From an uncultured Alsobacter sp. (GTDB lineage: Bacteria > Pseudomonadota > Alphaproteobacteria > Rhizobiales > Beijerinckiaceae), in the NCBI RefSeq assembly GCF_945952055.1, contig NZ_CAMFHB010000028.1:1-64000 (forward strand): 64,000 nt of DNA, in the 5' to 3' direction. The position numbers were made by a program, and so were the translations under genes. This document shows, in pieces, positions 56,586 through 64,000 of this stretch (its first letter is position 1; each line of letters opens with the position of its first letter). Under the pieces are notes generated by a model, which ran no database searches, was not told where the DNA came from, and saw only the letters and a list, made by a program, of their open reading frames with translations.

Positions 56586-59360
56586 ATGTCCGCTCCCCTG
56601 ACCGTCGTCCCCACCGATGCCTCCGCTTCGGAGAAGGACCAGAAGCTTCTCGACGACACCCGGCTGCTCGGCCAGATCCTCGGCGACACGGTCCGCGAGC
56701 AGGAGGGCGAGACCGCCTACGAGCTCATCGAGGCGATCCGGCGCCTGAGCGTCGCGTTCCAGCGCAAGGCCGACGCGCAGGCCGGCAAGGACCTCGACAG
56801 CCTGCTGAAGCGCCTCAGTCCCGACGAGACGCTGACGGTCATCAGAGCCTTCAGCTTCTTCTCGCACCTCGCCAACCTGGCCGAGGACCGCCACCACATC
56901 CGTCGCCAGGCCGAGCATGACGCCGAGGAGGAGGCGCCCGAAGGCACGCTCGCGCACAGCTTCGAGGTGCTGAAGGCGCACGGGATCGACAGCGAGCGCA
57001 TCGTGCGCACGCTGTCGGCGGCCCATGTCTCGCCGGTGCTGACCGCGCACCCGACCGAGGTGCAGCGCAAGAGCATCCTCGACGCGGAGCGCTCCATCGC
57101 CGAGCTGCTCACCGCGCGCGACGGCCTGCGCAGTGCGAGGGCCCGGGCCGCGAACGAAGTGCAGCTGCGCGCCCGCATCACGCAGCTCTGGCAGACGCGG
57201 ATCCTGCGCTACACCCGGCTCACGGTGGTCGACGAGATCGAGAACGTCCTGAGCTACTACCGCTCGACCTTCCTGCGCGAGATCCCTAAGCTCTATGCGG
57301 AACTCGAGGCTCTCACGGGGCGGCCCGTGGCGCCGTTCTTCCGGATGGGCAACTGGATCGGCGGCGACCGAGACGGCAACCCGAACGTCACGGCGGAGAC
57401 GCTGCGCACCGCCCTGCGCCGTCAGTCGGAAACCGTGCTGCGCTACTATCTCACCGAGATCCACGAGCTCGGGGCCGAGCTCTCCGTGTCCGTGACCGAG
57501 GCCGGCTGCACCGGGGACCTGCGGGCGCTCGCCGACGCGGCCGGCGACGACAACCCCCATCGCCAGGACGAGCCCTACAGGCGGGCTCTCATCGGCATGT
57601 ATGCGCGGCTGGCGGGCACGCTGCGCGCCCTGACCGGCACGGAGGCGCTGCGGCACGCGATGGCTCCGGGCAAGCCCTACGCGCTTCCGGGCGAGGTGCT
57701 GGCCGATCTGCGCGTCATCCGCGACTCGCTGCAGCGCAACCACGGCGGCGCCATGATCGGCACGCGGCTGGGGCCGCTGATCCGGGCGGTGGAGGTGTTC
57801 GGCTTCCATCTCGCCACCACCGACCTGCGGCAGAACTCGGACCGGCACGAGGCGGTGGTCGCGGAGCTGCTGCGGGTCGCCCGCATCGAGACGGACTACC
57901 CGGCTCTCGCCGAGGAGGACAAGCGGGCGCTGCTGCTGCGCTGCCTGTCGGACCCGCGCGCCCTGCGGGTCAGGATGGCCGAGTACTCGCAGTCCACCCG
58001 CGACGAGCTCGCGATCTTCGAGGCGGCGCGCGAGATGCGCGAGGCCTTCGGGGCGGGGGCCATCCGCCACTACATCATCAGCCACACGGAGAGCGTGAGC
58101 GATCTCCTCGAAGTGCTGGTGCTGCAGAAGGAGTGCGGCCTGCTGCGCGGCACGCTGGCGCCCGAGGAGGCGTCGCGGGCCAAGGCCGACCTGATCGTCG
58201 TGCCGCTGTTCGAGACCATCGAGGACCTGCGCTCGGCCGAGCCGATCATGCGCACCTTCTACGACCTGCCGGGGATCGAGGCGCTGGTGCGCAGTTCGGG
58301 CGCCGAGCAGGACGTGATGCTGGGCTACTCGGACAGCAACAAGGACGGCGGGTACTTCACCTCCAACTGGGAACTGTACCGGGCGTCCACGGCGCTGGCG
58401 CGGCTGTTCGAGGCGAAGCCGGGCCTGACGCTGCGCCTGTTCCATGGCCGCGGCGGCACCGTGGGCCGCGGCGGCGGGCCGAGCTACCAGGCGATCCTCG
58501 CGCAGCCGCCGGGCACGGTGAAGGGCCAGATCCGGCTGACGGAGCAGGGCGAGGTGATCGCCAACAAGTATGCCAACCCGGACATCGGCCGGCGCAACCT
58601 CGAGACGCTGATGGCGGCGACCCTCGAGGCGACGCTGCTGGCCTCGCGCAAGGCACCGCCGCAGGAGTTCCTCGACGCGGCCGGGGAACTGTCGGCCCAC
58701 AGCATGGAAGCCTACCGGACGCTCGTCTACGACACGCCGGGCTTCACCGACTACTTCTTCGCCGCGACCCCGATCGCCGAGATCGCGGAGCTGAACATCG
58801 GCTCGCGCCCCGCCTCGCGCAAGGCGACCCGCCGGATCGAGGATCTGCGGGCGATCCCGTGGAGCTTCTCGTGGGGCCAGAGCCGGGTCACGCTGCCGGG
58901 CTGGCTCGGCTTCGGTTCGGCGGTGGAGCGCTTCGTCGCCGCCGATCCGGCGGCACGGACCGCCCTGCTGCAGCGGATGGTCCGCGAGTGGCCGTTCTTC
59001 AAGACCCTGCTGTCGAACATGGACATGGTGCTGGCCAAGGCCGACCCGGACATGGCGCGGCGCTACGCGGACCTGGTGCCGGACAAGACCCTCGGCGCCA
59101 CCATCTTCGCCGCGCTCGACACGGAGTGGCAGCGCACCCTGGCGGCCATGGAGACGATCACGGGCGAGACTCGCCGGCTCGCCGACAATCCGTCGCTGGC
59201 CCGCTCCATCGCGCATCGCTTCGCCTACATCGCGCCGCTGAACCACCTGCAGATCGAACTCCTGAGGCGCTGGCGCGCGGGCGAGGTCGATACCAAGGCG
59301 CAGCAGGGCATCCTGATTTCCATCAACGGCATCGCGGCCGGGTTGCGCAATTCGGGGTGA
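56586..59360 (+). CDS. ppc: Phosphoenolpyruvate carboxylase
   Basis: 924-aa cytosolic enzyme fixing bicarbonate onto PEP to give oxaloacetate. The catalytic histidine segment [13 protein letters not shown] lies near residues 150-162; [34 protein letters not shown] and [17 protein letters not shown] are intact. The conserved C-terminal end [16 protein letters not shown] keeps the final Gly required for activity. Single gene with its own promoter; allosteric control as in other bacterial enzymes is likely. Confidence 0.97.
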   Translation: MSAPLTVVPTDASASEKDQKLLDDTRLLGQILGDTVREQEGETAYELIEAIRRLSVAFQRKADAQAGKDLDSLLKRLSPDETLTVIRAFSFFSHLANLAEDRHHIRRQAEHDAEEEAPEGTLAHSFEVLKAHGIDSERIVRTLSAAHVSPVLTAHPTEVQRKSILDAERSIAELLTARDGLRSARARAANEVQLRARITQLWQTRILRYTRLTVVDEIENVLSYYRSTFLREIPKLYAELEALTGRPVAPFFRMGNWIGGDRDGNPNVTAETLRTALRRQSETVLRYYLTEIHELGAELSVSVTEAGCTGDLRALADAAGDDNPHRQDEPYRRALIGMYARLAGTLRALTGTEALRHAMAPGKPYALPGEVLADLRVIRDSLQRNHGGAMIGTRLGPLIRAVEVFGFHLATTDLRQNSDRHEAVVAELLRVARIETDYPALAEEDKRALLLRCLSDPRALRVRMAEYSQSTRDELAIFEAAREMREAFGAGAIRHYIISHTESVSDLLEVLVLQKECGLLRGTLAPEEASRAKADLIVVPLFETIEDLRSAEPIMRTFYDLPGIEALVRSSGAEQDVMLGYSDSNKDGGYFTSNWELYRASTALARLFEAKPGLTLRLFHGRGGTVGRGGGPSYQAILAQPPGTVKGQIRLTEQGEVIANKYANPDIGRRNLETLMAATLEATLLASRKAPPQEFLDAAGELSAHSMEAYRTLVYDTPGFTDYFFAATPIAEIAELNIGSRPASRKATRRIEDLRAIPWSFSWGQSRVTLPGWLGFGSAVERFVAADPAARTALLQRMVREWPFFKTLLSNMDMVLAKADPDMARRYADLVPDKTLGATIFAALDTEWQRTLAAMETITGETRRLADNPSLARSIAHRFAYIAPLNHLQIELLRRWRAGEVDTKAQQGILISINGIAAGLRNSG

Positions 59361-59451
59361 CGCAAGCGTGATTGGTTCGGGGGCCCCCAGGGGTCCTATC
59401 GTTCCTCACCCGGACGCCTCACGGAGGCGCCGAGGGAGGGGAACGAGGACC

Positions 59452-60051
59452 ATGGCAAAGATGACCTGGATTGCCGCAACGGCGGCCATCCTCGCGGCCG
59501 GCATGACGGGAGCCGCCGCGCAGACCCAGACGATGAACGTCCGGGGCACGATCACCGCCTTCGACGGCAAGATGCTGTCGGTGCAGTCGCGCGACGGCCG
59601 GGCACTGACGATCGACGTGCCCGAGGCGCTCAACGTCAACATCACCAAGCCGTTCACCCTGGCGGACGTGAAGCCGGGGATGGTTCTCGGCGTCACCACC
59701 GTGAAGAAGGCGGACGGGACGATCGTCGCGATCGACGTGCGCCCGATCCCGGCGACGGCGAACCAGGGCCTTTCCCCGCACGACCTCGCGCCCGACTCCA
59801 CCATGACCAACGCCACGCTGGAAGGGGCGGTCCAGGTCGCCAACGGCAACGAACTGACGCTGAACTACAAGAGCGGGACGGTGAAGGCTTTGGTGGTCCC
59901 GGAGACGGCCATGTCGCAGGCCGCGCCCGGCGCGCGCAGCGACCTCAAGCCGGGAGAAACCGTCTTCGTCTCCACCCGCGTGGAGGCCGGAGACAAGCTC
60001 ACCGCCGCCCGCATCCAGGTGAGCAAGGACGGCGTGAAGCCGACGCAGTGA
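59452..60051 (+). CDS. Exported beta-rich protein of unknown function (DUF5666-like)
   Basis: 199 aa. Signal peptide MAKMTWIAATAAILAAGMTG with cleavage near AAAQ; the mature part has repeated short beta strands (NVRGTITAFDGKMLSVQSRD; ADVKPGMVLGVTTVKKADGT; LKPGETVFVSTRV) that resemble OB-like/DUF5666 modules of metal-homeostasis and copper-related loci. No metal-binding motif is evident. Located directly after ppc, 91 bases apart, but probably independent. Confidence 0.75.
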   Translation: MAKMTWIAATAAILAAGMTGAAAQTQTMNVRGTITAFDGKMLSVQSRDGRALTIDVPEALNVNITKPFTLADVKPGMVLGVTTVKKADGTIVAIDVRPIPATANQGLSPHDLAPDSTMTNATLEGAVQVANGNELTLNYKSGTVKALVVPETAMSQAAPGARSDLKPGETVFVSTRVEAGDKLTAARIQVSKDGVKPTQ

Positions 60052-60486
60052 CCGGCCGCCCGGCAGCCCGGGCGACCACGCCGGCGCTCTTCACTTCGGT
60101 CACTTTGGTGCCTCGAATCAGACGGGTCGACGTTCGTCGGTTCGCAATGGCTCTTTGGGGGAGGTGCCGTAGCGCCAGCCGGGCGGCTGCCATCCCCCGT
60201 TTCTGCTGCAGCGCAACAAGGCCCTTCACGATTCCAGGGCGGTGTTGCGCTCCGGCACCACTTGACGGACCCAGCGAGTCGGCGCCAACAACCCTCTGAT
60301 CCGAAATGCTTTTTCCAGCTTGACCGGCGGGGCGGGAGGGCCGTTTTCCGGCCTGATCGGACCCGATGCGGGCCCGCCGGTGCCCTCAAGAATGTTTTCA
60401 CGCACGTGCCATTTTGGTACAAGCAACTTAGGGTTGATATTGCGTTCGAAATGCTTTTTGCAGGTGATGTAAACGGGGAACTTGCA

Positions 60487-60720
60487 ATGATGACGGCCCA
60501 TGGCGTCAACAATGCTGCAGACGAGCTGATCGACGCACTGCTCGAGATGTCGGGCCTTCTCGCGGCCAAAGCCGTGGTCCGCGAAGAGCACGGGGCGGTC
60601 GCGCACTTCGAAAGCCTCGGGATCACTCAGCCTCCGTCCGTCCATGATCTGGACGAACGCCTGAACATGACCCTCAGCCGCGTCAACACGGCTGTTGCAA
60701 GCTATCGTTCGAGCCGCTGA
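60487..60720 (+). CDS. Small hypothetical protein (77 aa)
   Basis: The start at 60487 (ATGATG, with GGGGAAC upstream) gives MMTAHGVNNAADELIDALLE, helical throughout, with MSGLLAAKAVVREEHGAVAH. An upstream in-frame ATG at 60451 would add 12 residues. The stop lies 22 bases from the convergent response regulator stop. No family recognised. The preceding 430 bases hold no other gene that I can support. Confidence 0.55.
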   Translation: MMTAHGVNNAADELIDALLEMSGLLAAKAVVREEHGAVAHFESLGITQPPSVHDLDERLNMTLSRVNTAVASYRSSR

Positions 60721-60742
60721 AGAGCTCGACGAACACCCGCGT

Positions 60743-61201
60743 TCAACTCCGCTGACGCTTGGCCACTGCTTCGTTGATCTTGACGCGAAGCTGCGCGGCA
60801 TCGAACGGCTTCAGCATGAATCCGTCGGCTCCCAGGCTCAGTGCCCGCGCGGCATGATTGCCGCTCTTGCTCCCCGTCACCATGATGACCGGCAGGTGCG
60901 CGAGCTCCTTCGTCTTGCGAACGGCCTGCAGCAGCTTCATGCCGCTGGTGTCGCCCATCTCGACATCGCTGAGCAGCAGGTCGACGGGCCCCTCGTGCAG
61001 GAGCTTGAACGCATCGCTCGCGCCGCCCGCTTCCAGGATCGTCGCAGCCCCGAGCGAGCGGAGCATTTTCGCCAGGATGGTCCGCAACGTCGCCTGATCG
61101 TCCACCACGAGCACGGTGCGCACCGACGGGTGCAACCGGACCTGCGGTTCGACGAAGATCTCGGTGCCGACGATGGCGTCGACATAGCCATTGGCAGACA
61201 T
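60743..61201 (-). CDS. Single-domain CheY-like response regulator
   Basis: 152 aa. Receiver domain after an unusual 27-residue N-terminal lead (GYVDAIVGTEIFVEPQVRLH). Acidic pair in TVLVVDDQATLRTILAKML; phospho-acceptor Asp in LLLSDVEMGDTSG; Thr in VIMVTGSKSG; Lys in ADGFMLKPFD. No output domain, so it acts by protein contact, possibly in chemotaxis or phosphorelay. The start at 61201 has AGGGGA nine bases upstream. No histidine kinase nearby. Confidence 0.92.
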   Translation of the reverse strand: MSANGYVDAIVGTEIFVEPQVRLHPSVRTVLVVDDQATLRTILAKMLRSLGAATILEAGGASDAFKLLHEGPVDLLLSDVEMGDTSGMKLLQAVRKTKELAHLPVIMVTGSKSGNHAARALSLGADGFMLKPFDAAQLRVKINEAVAKRQRS

Positions 61202-61485
61202 GCGGCATTCCCCTGGGACCCGGGCACTCTGCCACGCTGCCGCTTGCGAGCCGGTTAAGCCCCGGGTGGGATTCTCCGCCTGGACGCCCTGCGGCGAAGC
61301 CACAATCTCGCCTGGATTTGGACAGAATTCGCAATGTCCTTCAATAGATTTCACGGGTCCGTGACTTACCGAAAGTTAAGTTGAACCTTGTGCCGCCCCG
61401 ATCCATTTCGTGTGCAGGGGCTTGCATGCACGGCCGATCATCCAGCCGTCACCGGGCACAGGCACATCCTTACTGCGGGTGAACA
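61202..61485. promoter_or_regulatory. Divergent promoter region, response regulator and RND operon
   Basis: About 285 bases without a gene. It serves the response regulator (minus) and the efflux operon (plus). ACTTACCGAAAGTTAAGTT (61362-61380) includes ACTT-repeat-like symmetry but nothing decisive; no TetR or LysR gene is adjacent. Confidence 0.4.
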
Positions 61486-62751
61486 ATGAATCGCGCGACG
61501 ACAATCGTTGCCGTCGGCCTGGTGGCCGGTGGATGCTTCGCTGCTTGGCAATGGGCCGGGCGGCCCGACATCGTGGCCCTGGTCCAGCGGGGCGGCGCGG
61601 CGCCGGCAGCACGGCCCGCCAAGGACGCGCGGCCGGCCGGCGCGGCCGTGGCCGTGGTCACCGCGCCCGCCGAGGTCGTCGACTTTCCCGTGCGGCGCCG
61701 GAGCATCGGCAACATCGAGGCGATGGCTACCGTCCTCGTCCGGTCGCGCGTGGACAGCCAGCTCCTGACCCAGCACGCCAAGGACGGCCAGTTCGTCACC
61801 AAGGGCGACCTCCTGTTCACGCTCGACGACAAGGAGTTGCGCGCGGCGGTGGCCCGCGACGAGGCGAACCTCGCCCGCGACCAGGCCAACCTGACCCGCA
61901 CCCAGGCCGACCTGCAGCGCAAGCGCGAGCTGCTGTCCTCCGGCTCGGGGGCCCAGCAGCAGGTGGACCAGGCCCTCTCCGACGCCAAGGCGGCCGAGGC
62001 CGCGGTCGCCGCCGACGAGGCGACCTTGGACGCCGACCGGCTGCGCCTGTCCTACACGCGCATCGTCGCCCCGATCGACGGGCGCCTGGGCAGCGTGCAG
62101 GTGACGCCCGGCAACCTCGTGCGGGCTTCCGACAGCGGCGGAGGCGGCCTCGTGACGATCACGCAGGTCAAGCCCATCCGCGTCGCCTTCACCTTGCCCG
62201 AGCGCGATCTCGCCACGGTGCGCGCCGCCCTGGCGCAGCCGACGCCGCCGACGGTGCGCGTGTTCCCCAGCGGCAGCCGCACGGCGCTGGCCTCCGGCCC
62301 CCTGAGCTTCATCGACAGCGCGGTGGACGTGGCCTCCGGGACGATCTCGGCCAAGGCGGTCTTCGCCAACGATGACCTGGCTTTGTGGCCGGGCCAATAT
62401 GTCGACGTGGAAGTGGAGCTCGGCTCCCGCCCCAACACGGTCGTCGTCCCGACCGTCGCCGTGCAGGCGGGACAAGCCAGCCCCTACGTCTTCGTCGCCC
62501 GCCCGGACGGGACTGCCGAGCTGCGCCCGGTGAAGGTCGCCGCCACGGACGGGGACCGCATCGCTCTGGCCGAAGGCCTCTCGGCGGGAGACCGCGTGGT
62601 CGTGGACGGGCAGCTGCGCCTCGCCAACGGCACGAAGATCCGCGACACGGCGGCTCCGAAGGGGCAGCCCGCCGCGAGCCGCGGCGGCGACGCGCCCGCC
62701 AAAGACCTCTCGGAGTCCGGCGAGGGCGCGAACCGCCCGGCCAGGTCCTGA
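61486..62751 (+). CDS. RND efflux periplasmic adaptor (membrane fusion protein)
   Basis: 421 aa. One N-terminal membrane anchor (TTIVAVGLVAGGCFAAWQWA); an Ala/Pro linker; barrel-sandwich halves around a coiled hairpin (RDEANLARDQANLTRTQADL to KAAEAAVAADEATLDADRLR). TRIVAPIDGRLGSVQVTPGN and ALWPGQYVDVEVEL are MdtA/AcrA-family landmarks. The Ser/Pro/Asp-rich C-terminal tail is long. It connects the downstream RND pump to an outer-membrane channel encoded elsewhere. Confidence 0.94.
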   Translation: MNRATTIVAVGLVAGGCFAAWQWAGRPDIVALVQRGGAAPAARPAKDARPAGAAVAVVTAPAEVVDFPVRRRSIGNIEAMATVLVRSRVDSQLLTQHAKDGQFVTKGDLLFTLDDKELRAAVARDEANLARDQANLTRTQADLQRKRELLSSGSGAQQQVDQALSDAKAAEAAVAADEATLDADRLRLSYTRIVAPIDGRLGSVQVTPGNLVRASDSGGGGLVTITQVKPIRVAFTLPERDLATVRAALAQPTPPTVRVFPSGSRTALASGPLSFIDSAVDVASGTISAKAVFANDDLALWPGQYVDVEVELGSRPNTVVVPTVAVQAGQASPYVFVARPDGTAELRPVKVAATDGDRIALAEGLSAGDRVVVDGQLRLANGTKIRDTAAPKGQPAASRGGDAPAKDLSESGEGANRPARS

Positions 62752-62788
62752 CCCCTCGGCGTCTGCCAGAGCAACCGGAGCCGGTGTC

Positions 62789-64000
62789 TTGAACATTTCC
62801 GCCTTCTGCATCCGCCACCCCGTGGCGACGACGCTGATGTCCTTCGCGATGGTTGCCGCGGGCCTGTTCGCCTATGCGTTCCTCCCGGTCGCCGCCCTGC
62901 CGCGCACGGAGTTCCCGGTGATCAACGTCTCGGCGTCGCTGCCGGGCGCCTCGCCGGAGACCATGGCCACCTCGGTGGCGACGCCCCTGATCAAGCAGTT
63001 CACGACGATCGCCGGCATCGACACGATCTCTTCGTCCAGCACGCAGGGGTCCACCTCCATCGCCATCCAGTTCAACCTGGATCGCAACATCGACGCCGCC
63101 GCGGCGGACGTGCAGGCGGCCATTGCCCGCACGCAGCGCCAGCTCCCGCAGGAGATGACCGATCCGCCGAGCTACCGGAAGGTGAACCCGGCCGACGCCC
63201 CCATCCTGCTGATGGCCCTGCGCAGCGAGACCACGCCGCTGTCGAAGCTCGACGCCTTCGCCCAGCAGGTGATCTCCCCGGCCCTGTCGACGATCGAGGG
63301 CGTCGCCCAGGTGCAGATCTTCGGCAGCCAGAAATATGCCGTCCGCGTCCAGCTGGACCCCGACGCGCTCGCGTCGCGCGGGCTCGGCGTCAACGAGGTG
63401 CAGGCCGCCATCTCGTCCGCCAACGCCAACACGCCCGTCGGCACGCTGCAGAACACGCAGCAGCGCCTGGCCATCGAGGCCAAGACCCAGCTCGCCGACG
63501 CCGCGCAGTTCAGCAACATCATCATCGCCGTGCGCAACGGCAAGCCGGTGCGCCTCGGCGACGTGGCGAAGGTGATCGACAGCGTCGAGAACTACCAGCA
63601 GGCGAGCTGGTACGACGGCGCCCGGTCCATCGTGCTCGCCGTGCAGCGCCAGCCCGACGCCAACACGGTGGATGTCGTCGACAAGGTGAAGGCGCTGCTT
63701 CCGACCTTCCAGGACCAGCTGCCCCAGAACACCACGCTGGAAGCCCTGAACGACCGCTCGATATCGATCCGCCATGCGGTCGAGGACGTAAAGTTCACGC
63801 TCGCGCTGACCATCGCGCTGGTGATCATGGTGATCTTCGTGTTCCTGCGCCGGCTCGCGGCCACGATCATCCCGAGCCTCGCGGTGCCGATCTCCATCAT
63901 CGCCACCCTGGGCGCGATGTACCTGTTCGGGTTTTCGATCGACAACATCTCCCTGCTGGCGCTGACGCTGTCGGTCGGCCTCGTGGTCGACGACGCCATC
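62789..64000 (+). CDS. RND efflux pump inner-membrane transporter (partial, 3' cut)
   Basis: First 404 codons of an expected ~1030. The start is TTG at 62789, with GGAG eight bases upstream, giving the standard MNISAFCIRHPVATTLMSFA. DIDTISSSSTQGSTSIAIQF-like porter segments follow; IIPSLAVPISIIATLGAMYL and LLALTLSVGLVVDDAI (TM4 with the proton-relay Asp pair) stand at the window edge. Closest to MdtB/MdtC-type multidrug pumps. It lies 37 bases after the adaptor gene, in one operon. Confidence 0.94.
   Translation, partial: MNISAFCIRHPVATTLMSFAMVAAGLFAYAFLPVAALPRTEFPVINVSASLPGASPETMATSVATPLIKQFTTIAGIDTISSSSTQGSTSIAIQFNLDRNIDAAAADVQAAIARTQRQLPQEMTDPPSYRKVNPADAPILLMALRSETTPLSKLDAFAQQVISPALSTIEGVAQVQIFGSQKYAVRVQLDPDALASRGLGVNEVQAAISSANANTPVGTLQNTQQRLAIEAKTQLADAAQFSNIIIAVRNGKPVRLGDVAKVIDSVENYQQASWYDGARSIVLAVQRQPDANTVDVVDKVKALLPTFQDQLPQNTTLEALNDRSISIRHAVEDVKFTLALTIALVIMVIFVFLRRLAATIIPSLAVPISIIATLGAMYLFGFSIDNISLLALTLSVGLVVDDAI

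Noticed and set aside
59379-59388. GGGGGCCCCC palindrome after ppc as a terminator
   Set aside because: No loop and no T-run; too short to form a useful hairpin.
61486-61560. Lipoprotein signal on the RND adaptor (AGGC)
   Set aside because: The residues before Cys (VAGG) do not fit a lipobox well; a membrane anchor is more likely.
1-64000. CRISPR arrays, tRNA/rRNA genes, insertion sequences, prophage
   Set aside because: No regularly spaced repeats, cloverleaf-like sequences with TTCGA arms in context, transposase or phage structural genes were seen on either strand.

Overview
The window is one end of a contig from a high-GC alphaproteobacterium, most likely a member of the Hyphomicrobiales (Rhizobiales). 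The grounds are the codon and base composition, genes packed with ATGA/GTGA stop-start overlaps, several families of intergenic palindromic repeats of the kind seen in Bradyrhizobium/Methylobacterium/Bosea-like genomes, an orphan bacteriochlorophyll synthase gene, and many solute-binding proteins. I cannot name the genus. Bases 1-47 are not genomic: they are an untrimmed Illumina Nextera i7 adapter. I see no rRNA, tRNA, CRISPR array, insertion sequence or phage. The left ~7 kb is untidy: a chemoreceptor, an orphan peptide-binding protein, an LtrA membrane protein with a C-terminal frameshift, a decayed second copy of the ltrA start, remnants of an acetyltransferase and of a RecQ-type HRDC domain, and one AT-rich gene of unknown function.

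7-23 kb (mostly minus strand): recQ coupled to a nitronate monooxygenase; an ECF42-like sigma factor coupled to its DGPF/YCII partner; an isolated bchG; a cysteine-rich copper-binding protein divergent from a 41-aa membrane peptide; an Hsp70-like ATPase; a TacA/TacT-type (DUF1778/GNAT) toxin-antitoxin pair with visible operators; a four-gene overlapping operon (SPINDLY-type TPR glycosyltransferase, CDP-glucose 4,6-dehydratase, 3,5-epimerase, extended SDR) that looks like a protein or surface glycosylation module; and a succinate-semialdehyde dehydrogenase.

23-35 kb: the most interesting locus. A nine-gene minus-strand operon encodes a peptide/nickel-type ABC importer (binding protein, two permeases, double ATPase), a luciferase-like flavin monooxygenase, two alkylhydroperoxidase-fold proteins (one with CxxC, one without any cysteine), an OsmC peroxiredoxin and a glyoxalase-rhodanese fusion. 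It converges on cysE. Together they suggest uptake and oxidative opening of a small, possibly sulfur-containing molecule, with built-in peroxide and sulfane handling; the substrate is unknown. Upstream, across a regulatory region with four dyads, lies an ArsR-SRPBCC pair whose promoter predicts a leaderless mRNA.

35-43 kb: a second self-contained operon (plus strand) with a Tat-exported NitT/TauT-type binding protein, ATPase, permease, FAD oxidoreductase, class III CoA-transferase and crotonase, followed by a ferredoxin and a LysR regulator. It reads as import plus CoA-dependent catabolism of an unidentified organic acid.

43-64 kb: mostly housekeeping and stress genes: selO, a luciferase-like oxidoreductase with a YaiI-family protein, a WYL regulator, a YhaO/YhaN (Mre11/Rad50-like) pair, a glutathione transferase, a transglutaminase-like protein, a Zn-dependent peptidase, PEP carboxylase, a single-domain response regulator, and an RND efflux adaptor and pump. 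The pump gene runs off the right edge. Functions below come from motif recognition by eye; no database search was run.
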